DNA of 64,000 nucleotides, taken from Dipteris shenzhenensis (lineage: Eukaryota; Polypodiophyta; Polypodiopsida; Gleicheniales). The stretch lies in the NCBI GenBank assembly GCA_047967505.1, contig CM106538.1. One strand, 5' to 3'. The position numbers were made by a program, and so were the translations under genes. Positions within the stretch are counted from its first letter, which is position 1. Each line of letters begins with the position of its first letter. A model generated the notes under the pieces. That model did no database searches. It was not told where the DNA came from and saw only the letters and a program-made list of their open reading frames with translations. Positions 1 through 13,521 of the stretch are shown piece by piece.

Positions 1-260
1 TACCTTTGTCGCTCTATACATTTTTTGGGGGGATAATTTCCATTCTATTCTTCCATGTTGTCTCATGCCCTCTTATCAATAGGATACATCATCCCAACCA
101 TCTTGTGCATTGTTGGCATTATGAGCCTCGCTATTAAGTTAAAAAAGAAGTGATTTGTAAGAGGGTGTGCTAAGGAGTTCAAGATGATTGAGATAATATT
201 TTTATCTCCTACCCTTGATTTCATTGGAGCTAATTGCTTAGTATATCTTTGAGCCACTTA
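1..260 (-). pseudogene. Fragment of a Copia-type Gag (tentative)
   Basis: The minus strand holds about 64 codons ending in a short MPTMHKMVG-like segment, preceded by an ISIILNSLAHPL-like segment. The order 'average-size leucine/serine block, then a conserved MPT...G stretch' resembles the C-terminal half of the UBN2-type Gag domain of plant Ty1/copia elements. No zinc knuckle, protease or Pol is visible next to it. The reading frame stops on both sides, so it can only be a remnant. The match is by eye and short, so a chance open frame remains possible. Confidence 0.3.
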
Positions 261-1585
261 TTCAACACATTTGTTAATTATGCACATTTGTTAGAGCTAA
301 TTGCTCAGTATATCTTTGAGCTTCGTGAGATGAATGTTGTGTGATTCTCCCTCTCCTTTGCCATAATTGTGATGGACGATTGAGATACAAAAACTTGGTC
401 ATGTTGCCTACTCCAAAGTCATTTGCAAGTTTCATCTAGGTTTGAGTTGAAGGATTTGCACTTATGATGTGAGTGATGTGTGAGAATTTCATAGTGTTTG
501 TCTATCCTTAAAATCCCTTTCTTCAATTATTTGGCACCAATTAGGGGCTACATGTGTATGTTCTCAACAATCTTCCACAAGCTATTTCCAATCAAAAGCA
601 TCTTAATTTTGACATTTGGCACTTCATCATTTGTGGAATTGATCTTCTCTGCTGCATGAGCTATATCCAAGGTTGAGGCCATACAAGTAAGAAGACTTAG
701 CTTTTCCTACTAAAATAGATACAAATTCATGAACATAGTTGGTGTAAAAATTATGGGCGTTTTGGATGTATAATGGGGCAAAAACCAAAAAACTTATCCT
801 TTTAATCTATATCAATGCTAATACATGTTATATGGAAGCCTTAACAACTCATACAAATACATGTCTTAGCTTTAAATGATTTATGGAGAGGCAAACATAC
901 AAGACTAGCGGCACATGATGTTCAATTGTGCACCTCAAAAATTAGGAAAATGAGTCGAGGAAAACATAGTAAGACCTAAATTGTCTAAAGGGTTCTTTTA
1001 TCTTGAGCACTTTCTCTATCACAATGCTCCAACAAATGGCAACGTGGGCATTGCCTTTGCCAAGGGGTTCACCCTTGAAACATGAAAAATGCATAGTGTG
1101 GATACAAAGATCAACTTCATCATCACTTGTTATGACCTAGATCTAGATAGGGAAACTTTTGGGTGGAAGGAGCTACGACCATATTAATTGCGCTTTGTTG
1201 TATATTGAGAATGTAAGTCAATAACCTCCAAGAAGAGATCAATTCTTTCGTGATGACACAAACATATCCCTTAGTTCGAAAATAAGGTAAAGCATAACCC
1301 ACTGATATACTTGCATTGTTGTGATAGATATTGTTGGTTAATGACAAGGATAGACTACAATAATGCCCAACATACTATAGATTATATATAACAATCCATG
1401 AATTTATCCACTATAATTCTATTTGTATACAGTATTGGCCACTAGTTCTAATGCTTAACCTTATGGTTTTGCAAGACAAGTATGAATAAAAGGAGAACAT
1501 GCTAAATGAACTGACTGATTAGCAAGATATCATTAAGAGGATATTGCAAGGCATGCATGCACAAGGCCCTCTTTTTTTGTTCCCT
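261..1585. other. AT-rich spacer, nothing recognised
   Basis: Short open frames only, in both strands, with no domain motif and no splice-bounded exon that I could support. Two near-identical phrases about gagctaattgct and atatctttgag occur at about 225-320, which suggests a small local duplication. Confidence 0.5.
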
Positions 1586-1589
1586 CAAT

Positions 1590-2160
1590 TGGTTAAGCAT
1601 TACTAGCTATAAGATGACTACTAGTAGCAAGCAGTTCTATGTAGCTACCTAGTAGAAATCCTATCTAGCTACCTAGTAATCTTCTCTAACTATCTAGCTA
1701 TCCAATTGTGCTAGCAATCCAATCAACTATCTAGCTATCCAATAGCGCTATCTAACTAGCAATAGTGCTATCCAGTAGTGCTATCTCCTATCCCACTATC
1801 AATAGCTAGCTAACTAGCAATCTTATCCAAGTATCTAGCTATCTAGTAGTGAATAGCTAGCCATCTAGCAGTTCTATCTAGCTATCTAGTTATGTAGGAT
1901 TGCTAGCTACCTATCTTATAATGCTACAACAATTGATTAAGCACTACTAGCTGTAAGATTACTACAAGTAGCTAGAAGTTCTATCTAGCTATGTACCTTA
2001 TAGAGCTAGCAGCAATTGATTAAGCTCTATGAGCTAGCAAGATGAGTGAGCTAATAGTAGTGCTTTCTTTCATGACAATATAGGTAGCTAGTTAGTACTA
2101 GTGAATTATCTAGTTGTGCTTGCTATCATTGCTAGATAGCTATCCAACAATGCTAATGTG
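1590..2160. repeat. TAGC/CTAGCTAT-rich degenerate low-complexity tract
   Basis: About 570 bases are built from irregular reiterations of tagc, ctat, ctagctatc and agtagtgctat words. The units are not in a fixed phase, so this is a degenerate simple-sequence tract rather than a clean microsatellite. It ends almost exactly where the Copia LTR begins. Because tagc is self-complementary as gcta, the tract has many small inverted repeats. No coding potential is seen. Confidence 0.75.
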
Positions 2161-2207
2161 TTGTTCAATATTCTAGCTTGCTACCTATCTAGCATTGCTA
2201 GTGTTAA

Positions 2208-2516
2208 TGTTGGAGATATCATAGCCAAAGAGAGTGGTGATGTGATGTGTTATTGTGAAGTACTAGGTGATCTAGTACTAGTTTATGTGAGTGAGTCTTG
2301 TGTGAGTGCCACGTGTTATCATTGGACTTGTCCCATATCATGCACTAGGTGCTAGTGTGTGAGTGGGTAGCCTATATAAGGCTTGTACTTCACTTGTCTT
2401 GATATACTTGATGAATGAATGAAAGCCTTCATTATGTCTTCATTTGAGTATCACTTCTTCACTCGCTAGCCTCTCTCTCCCTCTCTCTCTCTCCCCCTCA
2501 CACCATGTTTTTAACA
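2208..2516 (+). mobile_element. Ty1/copia-type LTR (309 bp), solo or 5' end of a truncated element
   Basis: The segment starts tgttggagatatc and ends tttttaaca, so it carries the TG...CA ends of an LTR. A TATA box (tatataag, 2373-2380) is followed by a transcribed-looking R region with a CT-rich stretch at 2470-2503. The decisive point is that a tRNA-Met-type primer-binding site follows it directly. No second copy of this LTR was found downstream, so the 3' part is deleted, outside, or replaced. It is unrelated in sequence to the LTRs of the element at 20.8-24.8 kb. Confidence 0.7.
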
Positions 2517-2534
2517 TGGTATCAGAGTAGGTTC
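2517..2534 (+). other. Primer-binding site, initiator tRNA-Met type
   Basis: tggtatcagagtaggttc lies immediately 3' of the LTR's terminal CA. Plant Ty1/copia elements prime minus-strand synthesis from initiator methionine tRNA, whose complement begins TGGTATCAGAG. The first 11 bases agree with that expectation. Confidence 0.75.
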
Positions 2535-2960
2535 ACCCTGCCATAGCTACCACATCATCCCATACCTAACCTAACCCGAAACCCTAATTTTGCTTAAGCC
2601 CTTCTTCCTGCAGCAGCCGCCTTAGCTTTGCTCATTGTTGCCTCAGATTTTGCTCATTTTCAACTCCTTTCAGCTCCTTTTTACCCTTTTAGGGTTTTTG
2701 CATAGCCGCCATCCTTGTTGCCCTCATTTCGCCTTTGTTTTGCATCTTTTTGTGACCATTTTTGCTCGTCTAGCTTCTCCACAGCTTGTTGGTTGGCACG
2801 TTTTCCAAGAGACGCCTACATACGAGTTGATTCAAAGCTCTCATCCTTGTTTTTAGGGTTTGGAGATTGCTACAGCAGAAATCGACCACCCTGAACACAT
2901 TATTTGTAGATTTTTGAGGTCTTTCTGACTTCTTTTGGAGTTGAAACCTTCTCCAAGGAC
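2535..2960 (+). other. Likely untranslated leader of the truncated Copia element
   Basis: The sequence after the primer-binding site is more C/T-rich than its surroundings (aaccctaattttgc and similar words). It has no Gag frame that I can recognise. It grades into ordinary AT-rich DNA at about 2960, where the element appears to be broken off. Confidence 0.4.
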
Positions 2961-5900
2961 GTGAAAGAAAGATAGATGTACCAAAAATAGAGGAGGTTGA
3001 GTTTAGAATAAAGTAAGGAAGGCTATACAAAGATGAAAAACACACCTAAAAAGGAAAGGATAAGAGTTAAAGTAGTACTTTTAGGTAGAAACCTCTACTT
3101 CCTAGAAAGGATATACCATGGATCTTTATAAAAGGGCACACAAGAAGAGTAGTGCTATATTCATGGAGTTTGTATGATTTCATGTTGTAGACCTTCTTCA
3201 TGTTACATTATTAATCTCTTCATGCTCTATCATCTTGATATCGGAGCTCATGGTCATTTCCTTCATTCTGTTCCTATTTCTCTCCTCTACCAAAATCCTA
3301 TCATGCATAGTTGAGGTATTTGCATCTTGTTAGCATTCTCCTAGCAAGATTTTTGAGAAGCCTTATAACCAAGATTTTTGGTTTGAGGTTTTAGAAGAGA
3401 CCTCATGGATACATTTACAATTTTGAAGGGTGACCTATAGAGTCATAGAACACTAGGTAGAATAAGACGATGTTCAAATCAATGATTAAAGGTAACATGT
3501 GGGAATGTGTGCTAAAAATCACATCATGTGTATCATTTTGGTTTTTTTGATTAGAACATTACCAAAAAGAGAAACAGCTCTCTACCCTTCCATCCATGGG
3601 CCTTATAGCAAATCCCTTCAACTTAGTAATCAAATTTCGATATGTTTTAAATTGGGGGAACTATTTATAAAGTTTTTCATTAATGCATGACATAATGTTT
3701 GATGAAAAATGAGAGAGGACTATAAAGAAATGTCACATCAATGAGAAAAACTTAGCTTTCCAAATTGACATATAATCTACTTTTGCACCTTGGGACCTTC
3801 TCTAAGTTTTCATCTCCCCATGAGCCTTTCTGTTTGATACCAACTGTCTATAGATTCAATTAGTTATGATTTTCCGTGAATTCACTCAACTTAGTAGTCA
3901 TCCATTGGTGAGCCCTCGAGCTGTCTAAGGTAACGTAATTTGCTAGCCATTTATCCCTTGCCAAACTTAGTACTAGATACCTTACCTCAAGTTTTTGCTA
4001 TCTCAATTGAATCTTGTGTTGGGATCCTGCCTTGAGAACTATTTTTCCTTCTTATGGTCCCACAACTATTCCCAAAAATAACCTTTTCTTTATAGTCTTC
4101 TAGTCCTAGCTAGATTTATCTAGCTAGTGTTCCTTTCTCTTTGGTGATAGTTCTTCCTCATTGGATAGTATCCTTAAGATTTATATTAGCCTTCCTCCCT
4201 TTATGGACCTTCCAACTCCTAATTGCTTCTAGGCTACAACTATCTCTTGCAACATTGAATCCCTTTAGTTTTAGAGGAAAATTTGTCATGCTAGCTCAAG
4301 TTCTTACAATTGTGAATACCTTTACTATAGCCTTGCCCAATTAATCATTTGCGTAGCTCAAGCCATGGAAATTTTCTTTTAGATAACTTTGTCAAAAAAG
4401 AATAAACCCATACCTCTTACGTTTGAAAGACCTAACCCTCGCTTACACTTTAGGATTAGTAAAGCATTCGAGACATCATACGTATCTTCGTTCTTCCCTC
4501 CTCTTCAACCCATAAAATCCTCAACGTCTTTCCTAACTCCATCCATTAACTTTTTGGGAAATGCTATATTGGTAGCCACATAAAGTAATGCAACAAAAAA
4601 TACATGCATTATCAATGATCTTGTACTATAACTTAACACGTGACCCAACCATGGCTTCAAATTTTCCTTGACTTCATTTAAAAACAAATAACCCTTTACT
4701 TCATACGTAGATATAATTCTAGGGGGACCCTAGGTATCTGAACAACACTCTTAAATTAATCCACTTCATTGATGGGTTATCCACTAGCCCATTCAAGGCT
4801 ACGCACCACTAAGTTTAAAGAGCATTAGTTTTTACTACTACAAATGGATCGAGAGGCATCACAAAATAGTTGCATTACATCACATAGGTTCTACACTTTC
4901 TCTTCATTTGCCATTGGCAATGCTATAGGGTATATGCAAATAAAACAAACTACTTACATGAGGGAAATGAGAGCCATTATATTTCCCCCTCTTCAACATT
5001 CTTTATGATTGGATTAATCAAAGGGGATCAGTGACCAAGGCAACAAAAAAGGTGCTAATGGACAACCTAGCAATCAATCCCTTTATTCATAGGTGCCCAC
5101 CACTTCTCCATTAAGGGGAAACATAGCCATTGCATTAGCTAATAAAGCCTTTAGGTTCAAAGCGTGAATAGGTGTGCCCATTTTTTGAGATGCTCAAGGA
5201 ATATATTGCACATGCTTAACTTTATTGATCATCAATATCTTATGCATTGCTCATGGAATTTGACAAACATTATGTCAAAACTAGTCTACACATTCTAAAC
5301 TTGAATATGAGACCAAGACATTGCATAATCGCCTTCTGGATGAAAAAATTAAGCCATTGCAAATTATATTTTGCATTTGAAGCAAATATCTTAGTTCAAG
5401 AATATTTGGAAAAGGTAGCATCTTACAAGCACCCTAATTTCATTGAGGGATTTTCCAAAGAGTCCAAAGTCTTTCACATGATTAAGGGCTAACTAAGCCC
5501 TATCAAGCATAGCATCGATCCTAGGTTTATAAGAATTGTAAGGAATAACCTCCTCTTCAAGCTTAGATGCAAGATAGACATATTATCCATAGTGACTTTT
5601 GGCACTAGGAGTTCATCGACATTAAGGTGCTAGGATTTCTACTCAAGATCCAATCACATAAAATATGAAGAAGTATCATTGAATATTGTAACCAAAAACA
5701 TGAGGAAGAAATGTAAGGTAACAATGTAATTGGCAAGGAAATCAACTACATATCACCATAAGCTTCTACTACTCTTAGAGACATGTTGCAAGCACTCGCC
5801 TATTACCCTTAGAGATGCATCTATTTTGTGTAAAGAGGGAGCAAAAAATGTTGCCACAAAGGCACAAAAAGATAAAGGACTTTAGTTTCTAAAAGACAAA

Positions 5901-7312
5901 GAGGATCGGTAATAATTCAAGCTTGAGGCATGTGTACAACTATTAATAGAGATATTACAAGTCCCCTCTTTTTCATTGAGGTTTTACTTCAAATAAGCAT
6001 CTAAAAAGGCAGCATGTTATTAGTAAAAAAGTTATTACAAGCCCCCTCATGTCTTTAACTCAAAGATATTCTAAGTCCTTTCACATCATCAAGTATACTA
6101 TCAAGCAGAATGCTTATTATTATTAGCAACCAAGTAATTAAAAGCCCCCTCATTTCTATACCCAGGGATTACTCAAAGTTATTCTAAGGCCTTTCAAATA
6201 TCAAGAGTCGACTATGTACTATGAAGGAAAAAGTACATCCTTGAGGGGCACGTCATGTAAAACATGTTATAGGCCTAGAATTGTAAGGAATAACCTCCTC
6301 CTCAAGCTCAAGTGGGAGATAGCATCTATATTCTCCATGGTGACTAAGGTGCACTAGGATTTCTACTCACAAGCTACAATTATATAGAATAAGGACAAGT
6401 ACAAGTGATTACAAAGATTCCTCCACGGTGAGGCAATATCAAAAGATTTCATACACACTACTTGAGGCAAGTAAGAGTAGTGTCAGGCTACTCTCAAGGA
6501 GTCACCAATAGAAAATATGTCTCTTTTCTCTTGAGAAAATGATTAGAAGCAACGATAGATGATTTTTTTTCCCTCTTTACATTGAAATAGGTGCATCTCT
6601 AAGGGCTCTAATGGCAGTGGGAACTTACAATGAATCTAGCTTATTTCCTTGCCTATTACGTCGATGCCTTATGCTTGCTCTCTATTTTTTAGGTTACAAT
6701 CTATTCCGATCTTTCTAAAACCATCTCTCAACATGGCTATGCTAGCTTACTACATCAATCAAAATTGAGTAACGAAATATGCATTTCTATGCGTTGAATA
6801 ATGATTTAAACTTCAATGGCTTGGTCTGGAAGTTGGAAAATTTTTAAATCTTGTTGATGACTCCATCGGTTAAAATGGGAGCAATGATGATCAAGTAAAG
6901 AGAAATGAGGATCAAATCAAATAGCTTGCACTTGAATAGTGAAAAAATTCAATGATTTGCTTCTCATATTCCTTGCCAAACTTCTTCAGTTTAAATAAAG
7001 TATAAGTTCTTGAAATATATACTCAAGGATGACAAGAGATTGCGACACAACTCTCAGCTGTTGTTAATGAGCACAAGCACCTTTGGTAGATGAGGTTAGA
7101 GTCAAGAGGGAACTAGCTCTTGTAAGGGATATTCTCTTGGGTGTTCAATGTGCTACCTTTGTCCTTGATGATTACAATGGGCTTTGCAGTACTATAGAAC
7201 AAGGTGTAGTAGATTTTGAAATCTTAAAGAGGAAAATCAGCCTCATCCTATTATATTTAGTACAAAAGATAGACCTCATCTCAAGTTTTAGAAACCTCAT
7301 AGATTTTGGAGG
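2961..7312. other. Gene-poor spacer with dispersed duplicated phrases
   Basis: No gene recognised. A phrase around 5525-5665 (attgtaaggaataacctcct, then ctaggatttctactca) recurs around 6272-6385 with divergence, so an ancient duplication of roughly 120-140 bases is likely. A second phrase, ttacaag(c/t)ccccctc, recurs at about 5957, 6031 and 6137, and again near 8755. The short frame at 5247-5492 (81 codons) has no recognisable domain. Confidence 0.5.
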
Positions 7313-7334
7313 GTGAGGGAGGGAGGGAGGGAGG

Positions 7335-7383
<49 letters not shown>

Positions 7384-7445
7384 ACGATCACGGGAGACCT
7401 CGTGGGCCTATGGGCAGAGATGATGAATTGAAAGGGATGAGGGAG

Positions 7446-7486
<41 letters not shown>
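7313..7486. repeat. Compound microsatellite (GGGA)n-(GA)n ... (GA)n
   Basis: Seven or so gggagg units run into about 20 GA units ending near 7380. A 60-base unique stretch follows, then another ~19 GA units at 7449-7486. The two GA blocks flank gatgaacgatcacggg-type unique sequence, so this is an interrupted compound microsatellite. Confidence 0.9.
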
Positions 7487-7489
<3 letters not shown>

Positions 7490-10400
7490 GTTAGATTAGT
7501 ATTTGAACATGTATAGCTAGCTCAAATCCTAGCTTTTGGTAGTATAAGCTAATCCAATAGCAATTCATTACCCAATTAATCCGTATCAAAAGTTTCAAAT
7601 AAATAGAAAATCTCAACTATTTCCAAATTGGCTCCTGACTTTCAAACATTTAAGTTGAAAAACACATCACGTACCACAATCAATTTATGAAAAGAACATA
7701 GTCTTCCCATCCTTAGATATTACAAAAATTTATAAACACATAAAGCGTTCAGTAAGGACCAATCTATTCCTTTCCTTTATGAAAAAGATATCATTGCAAT
7801 AAAATAATTTAATATTAATAAATAAATCATGTATTCCTGTAGTACATATGCTTGAGAAGAGTTTTATCATTTGGTAATACCAAGAAGGCTACAAGAGTGT
7901 TGTAGTAGCATCTAGCACTCTTCTAAAAATGTCATCACATGTTTCCAAATTGATATAAGTAGGCCAACTCACTTTCCACCATCCCACAATGCTAGAAGGT
8001 AGTATCCATAATGCTATTGTGGGGCAAATAGGCTTCAATGTCAATCTATAGTTGTATCTACCCAACAATAATTTGGTGACATATGATAATAAGAAATTTG
8101 CTACCACCAATCATTATTTAAATGAACCATAACTTATTTAAAAAATTACTTTAGCTTCATTGATAGTAATTCTTTTGGGTGGGTCACTCAGTATAAAATG
8201 TAAGATAATAGGAATAGGATTTTTTAATTTTGGGGCCTTATGGGCCCCCATTTATGGACATGATAGGGTTCAAAAAATACTTACCCAATTAATTATGCTA
8301 TGTACATGTACGGAAGGGGCTTTGAAATTCCAGAGTACAACTTGTATAACAATTTAGGGGTATTTTAAATATGTGTTTGCTTGCACATACTTTATGGGTT
8401 TTTACAAACTGACTACCTCGATTTCTTAATTAATCAGAAAAATGGACTAAAATATAGATTACAAATTACATACAATATCTTTTTGCTTAAATTCTTGAAC
8501 AAAAAATGTGTGCGAATATAGAAAGTACAAGCTTATACCCATTAATGTTCAAAATAAAGCATTTCAACTTAAAGACAATTTTGAAGGTCCATATAGTAAT
8601 GACCCCTTTTGATATTGGACCCCTTTTGAGACACATAGAACTATTTCGGAAGTAGTTTTATACGAAACATGCTTTGACCACTACAAAAATTTTACAAAGT
8701 ACTACTTTCTACTCCAACAAATCAAAAGGTATTATACTATTATTGATGGAGTAATTACAAGCCCTCTCATTTCATTGAGGGCTTACTTTGAAACATATGT
8801 ATGAAGTGTACTATTTGAGCTTCTGATAAGCCAAAGGAGAGAACCAATTCATAGCTTTTGTAATGATTTAAGGGGTTTGAAATGTTGCAATTCAAATACT
8901 GCATGCACAAATTTGATATTGAGGATTTAAATTTCATGTGCATATAGTGTACATTAGAGTGGGGCTAAATGGGGTTATCCCAAATGCATAGGCTAGAGAA
9001 ACCATTAAGATTCCCATGTAACTATGCAACTAACGTCTTTTGCATTCAAAATTGTGTTTATTTTCCATCTAGGGTCTTGTTAGTCTATGTTTTGCATCAT
9101 CCTCTATTTCCTTGAACCTTGTATTGGCAACACATGGCTACCTTGTCTAGTATTTTCAAAATCACACTTGTCCCACAATCTTAGGGTGATAACTTAGCAA
9201 TGTTAGCCCATGGGTTCATTGAATCCTTACAATTGTATGGTAATTTAAACATATAGGCTACTTTGCTATTGATTCTTCAAAATTCTTCGCTCATCTAATG
9301 AGCTATTTTTGTTGCCTAAGAATTGTTATCAAGCATATTTTCACAAGCATGCAAGTGATAACAAATAGTTACATGTCATACATGTAAATCCTCATGGGAG
9401 ACGTATTTTTGGAATTGTAGATGCGGATGTTTAGAATGAAGATGAGCATGAAGGAGACGAACAGTGATGACAAACATCATGATGAATATGAAGGAGACAA
9501 ATTTGCCAACATTTACCATTCAACAAGGAGGAGATCATGTACACAAAAGTAAGGATGGCTAGATGAGAATAATAAAAGTAATGGACAAAAAAAAGAATAC
9601 ATAATGTGCCGATGACATTGATAATTAGGGCAATGAGGACATTATTCATGAGAGTGAAAAAGTTATGGTGCTTGAGATATAACTTTCAAAGTTTGAAAAC
9701 AGTGAAATGTCACTAGATGAGATTGAGGATGTTTGAGATGTAATATATTTGCTTGAATGATTAGAGAATCAATTTATTAAATTTTATTTAAAATGTAGAT
9801 GGGATTTATTTTCATTTTTTGATTTTTCATCTTCATTGCTAACGACTTTTATCTAGGATGGATTCTTGATGGGCTAGCCATTTGCTTGGGGTTCAATTCT
9901 TCAAAAGCCTTAATCATTTCATGGACAAGAGATGTTAAAGGAATCTATTATCTTTCTTATATAGTGACATGGTAGATATGTGCATGGAACCAAACTATGA
10001 GACTACGCTAATTGCTACATTTTACTTATGGCTTTGACAAATCAGCAAGTGCACAAAGGATGTATGAGTACACAAAGGTTATTTCCCATTACATGTTTTG
10101 ACATGGTGTTGGATTGGCCTTGATTGATATGGGGATTAGTTTAGTTTATCTTTATATCGTAGGGAACACACACACTTGTAGGCACACTCGTAGGCTTGTG
10201 GGGATTTCCATAGTCCTTATTAAATAAGCTTCCATGCTGCTTTTGTAAGCTAATACTTATCACAATAATTGGGTTATTTTACCCATTATTAGCTCCTTCA
10301 ATGGCTTGCCAAACTATAAGCGCTCATACCTTCCATTACACAAATGATTGATTTTAAAGAACTTAGTTATTGACTAGATTAAAACAAAATACTATTGATG

Positions 10401-12287
10401 CAACTTGAATTTAGTGGCTAAGAGCATATTTGAAAAAAATACTGTTGATGCAATGGCCATTTAAAGGCTAGGTGTAGATTACTTATCTTATGTGAAGACA
10501 ATAAAATGCCTTCTATTGAGAGACTTCTTGTGTTGGTCGAATTATTCGAGGGTTCTATTGAAGAAGATAGTATGAACTATTAGATTTTAAATCTAAGTCC
10601 CCAATTTTTACAAAAAACTTGTATATTATTTATGGCACCTCAGGATCCTCTATCACTAGCTAATCTTAGACTAAAATTCTTCTCCCTAGCTCAACTAGCT
10701 GAAGCAGAATAGAGAATTGTTTTTGAAGGTTTATCGTATGAGGTTTATCGTATGAAATTAAGGACAAGATAATAGTGGATTTACCCTATCCCTAGTCGTT
10801 TCAGAAGACCAATATTCCCATTTATAGAAATCCATTGTTCCCTGCAATAGTGTTGGAATTGAGTTTATTATGAATGAACGATAACCAAAGGCGGAATTTG
10901 AATAATGTGACTTATTTGCACTTTTCAATGTGGATATCTACAAGATTTGAAGTGTTAAAATATATGTTTGTTAGGTGAAATAAGTATTACCTCTAGTTTA
11001 GAAATTTATAAGTCCTTCGCTACATATGTGTATGCTACAATTAGATGCCTATCGCCCATTGCTATACTATTTGGTAGATGTGAAGAATCTCAGAGATAAA
11101 AAGAAAAATACTACAAGTATGCTAATGAATATCTCCAACAACCGGCTTCCTTGCTAAAATGTAGATGCCAAAAAGTGGGTTTAAAGAGTAATGCTACCCC
11201 ACTTTGGTTTGACCATACCCTATTGTATATGGCAAGCAACCGAAACTCCTTTAGTAAATTTTATTCTTGTTGCACACTTATAGATTACTTGCTAATAGTG
11301 TAACTTTAATATACTTGTCAACAAAATGAATTAAGGTCCCTTTGCACCAAGAATAGGCTGCTCTTGTCAAATTCTCCTTTTACCAAGTTAGGTCTGTGTG
11401 AATTGTGCTATAGACTGTAGCACAACCATCATCTTCATCACAAAACCTAGATCCATAGTCTATGAATTGTGTGTAGTGGTGTAAGGGAGTTTTCCCTTCC
11501 TTGCTAGCAGTGCTCTCCCAGCAACACTAGTAGCCAGGTTGAAATGCTCCATGCTAGTTATGGTGATGTAGGATCTGTTCTCCCAACTTTGCATTGCTAG
11601 CTAAGTAGTGTTTTTTGAGGTTATGCTAGCATAGTATTACATTGCCCAAGCATTCTAATTGGCCCAATGATTTTGATCTTGCATATACAATTGGTAGAGA
11701 AAGCTTGCAATATTCTTGCCAAGCCTCATCAATTCTATCCAAAATTCAAGCTAGCGTTTGTGGGGATGTACTTTTGCAATGCTGGCTTGAGCATTGCATT
11801 GCTAGGTTTTTAGCCTTGGTGGCAACATGGGGAGTGCTCTAACCTACTAGCCTATTGTTGCAATCTCCAAAGTTTCTAGAACCGAACTTGACAAGTCATG
11901 CTTGGACTCAATGATTAATTACAACAAAGTTTGGACATGTTATTCAGGTCCCGTGAATTCCACGAAAGGCGTCTTGTTATACACCTTGGACATGAAATGA
12001 AGCGCTGATGGAAGCTCTACATGAAGCCTAAGACTCTATGACATTAATGGTTGCGAAAGCGATGTAGATTGTAAAGCTTGTATGACCCCTCTTAGACAGC
12101 TTAGCGCATTAGCGATAAAAAAGTGGTGGACCTCTAATATGAAAAAGAGTCGATCCAGCTAGGACATGTTCTATTACTAGGTTAGATAAAGACTGTGGCT
12201 CTAGACTTAACACAAATTTAGGCTATTTGCTTAGCAAGATCTAAGCTTTCATCCAATACCCAGCTACATTTCGAATTACTTTACTAA
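7490..12287. other. AT-rich spacer, nothing recognised
   Basis: Short frames up to about 73 codons, none with a recognisable domain or convincing splice-site context. The tract at 9420-9660 encodes a hydrophobic minus-strand frame that looks like chance. A fourth copy of the 'attacaagccctctcatttcattgag' type phrase occurs at 8750-8790. Confidence 0.45.
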
Positions 12288-12678
12288 GGGCCTATTCCCA
12301 TTACTAGTTAGGAAGCACTAGTTAAGGCCCTTAACGGAGTGTCCATTCCCATTAGCATTTTTAGAAAGTAGTTAAGTTAAATCTCCTAACTATCCGTTAA
12401 AAATGTGTGTAAATTTAACCCCTTCAAAATACAACAAGGGTACTTGTTTGAAAGGTCTTGAAAAGAAGAATTCATTGTGACCTAACTTTAAAGAATTGAG
12501 TTTGGATCGATGAGATAAACCATTTTGTATAAGAAATACCCCGCATTTTTTTAAAAACCACTTAGTGCATAACATACCAATGGGAATGTACTTTCCATTT
12601 TAAGGTTAACTTTAACTTAACAGAACCAGTTATGTTAAGCTCACTAACATAACCTAACTGCTAGTGGGAAAAGTCTCC
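12288..12678. mobile_element. MITE-like element with imperfect ~25-bp terminal inverted repeats
   Basis: The left end begins gggcctattcccattactag and the complement of the right end begins ggagacttttcccactagc. The two then share gttagg. The interior is non-coding and full of ttaac/gttaa words, giving extra internal pairing. GGGCC-type ends of ~390 bp suggest a Harbinger- or hAT-like MITE. The left flank is taa, but I do not see a clean target duplication on the right, so the boundaries and superfamily are uncertain. Confidence 0.45.
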
Positions 12679-13521
12679 AAGTTCTTTGCTCAGAATTTCA
12701 GGGCAGTAAATCGAGTCGTTAAAGCAACCATTTTGCTTCACAAAAGACAGACTGATTGTTGCCTTCTCTGACAAGAATGCAGCCATAAGAAAACATTTTC
12801 CAGTTGGACAAACTTATATATATTAGTGATAATTTCTTCACATAACTTGTGCATTTTCAGCTTACAGCAAGTGACAATATCGTACCAGCACTCATTGTGC
12901 ATGCCTACATGGATGCAGAAAGGCACAGAAGAGCTTTCATCAAAACAGCCTCGTCATGTGTTGCTACTCCATTGTTGTTATGCTCCGGATGTGGCATGAG
13001 GCATCTGTTCTCAGTGGAGACGAAATGGAGGTGGATACAATTGTCTCAACACCTTGTGGGAGAGATTCCCACTCTCCTAAATTCCCCACTACCCTGGACA
13101 TGTAAAGGCTGCTGGAGAAAGCAAGCTCACCTATATTTACAGAATGAGTCATGACACAAACCAATGGACAGACTTAGACATTTTATACTTAACACCTACC
13201 TTCAGTTTATACTTAACACCTACCTCTGAAGGATAAAAGGATGCTCATTATTCACCCTTTTGCAACTCTTTTAACTCACTCTCCATTTTATAATGAAAAA
13301 CCTGACGACCAAAGGGAACTATCAAGTTGTAATGAAAGACCTGCAAGGGAAATCAAGGCGAGTCAGCTTGGGGTGAAGAGAGACAAAGCTAAAGAATGGA
13401 AAACACCGACAGTCAACAGGTAAATCAAGTGGTGCCTTTGGGTGCAGCAAATATTAGGACTTCCAATGTAACATGCTTTGATAACAAAAGCACTGAAGCT
13501 GAACATGCTTGCAGAACCAAC
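12679..13521. other. Spacer or downstream intron/3' part of the DUF1992 gene
   Basis: If the DUF1992 gene at 13522-15340 is intact, its last exon (a short FRYN-type C-terminus is expected in plant homologues) should lie to the left of 13521 on the minus strand. I scanned this stretch and did not find it. A 22-base direct repeat (tatacttaacacctacct) occurs at about 13185-13230. Overlapping frames on both strands at 12849-13164 have no recognised domain. Confidence 0.4.
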
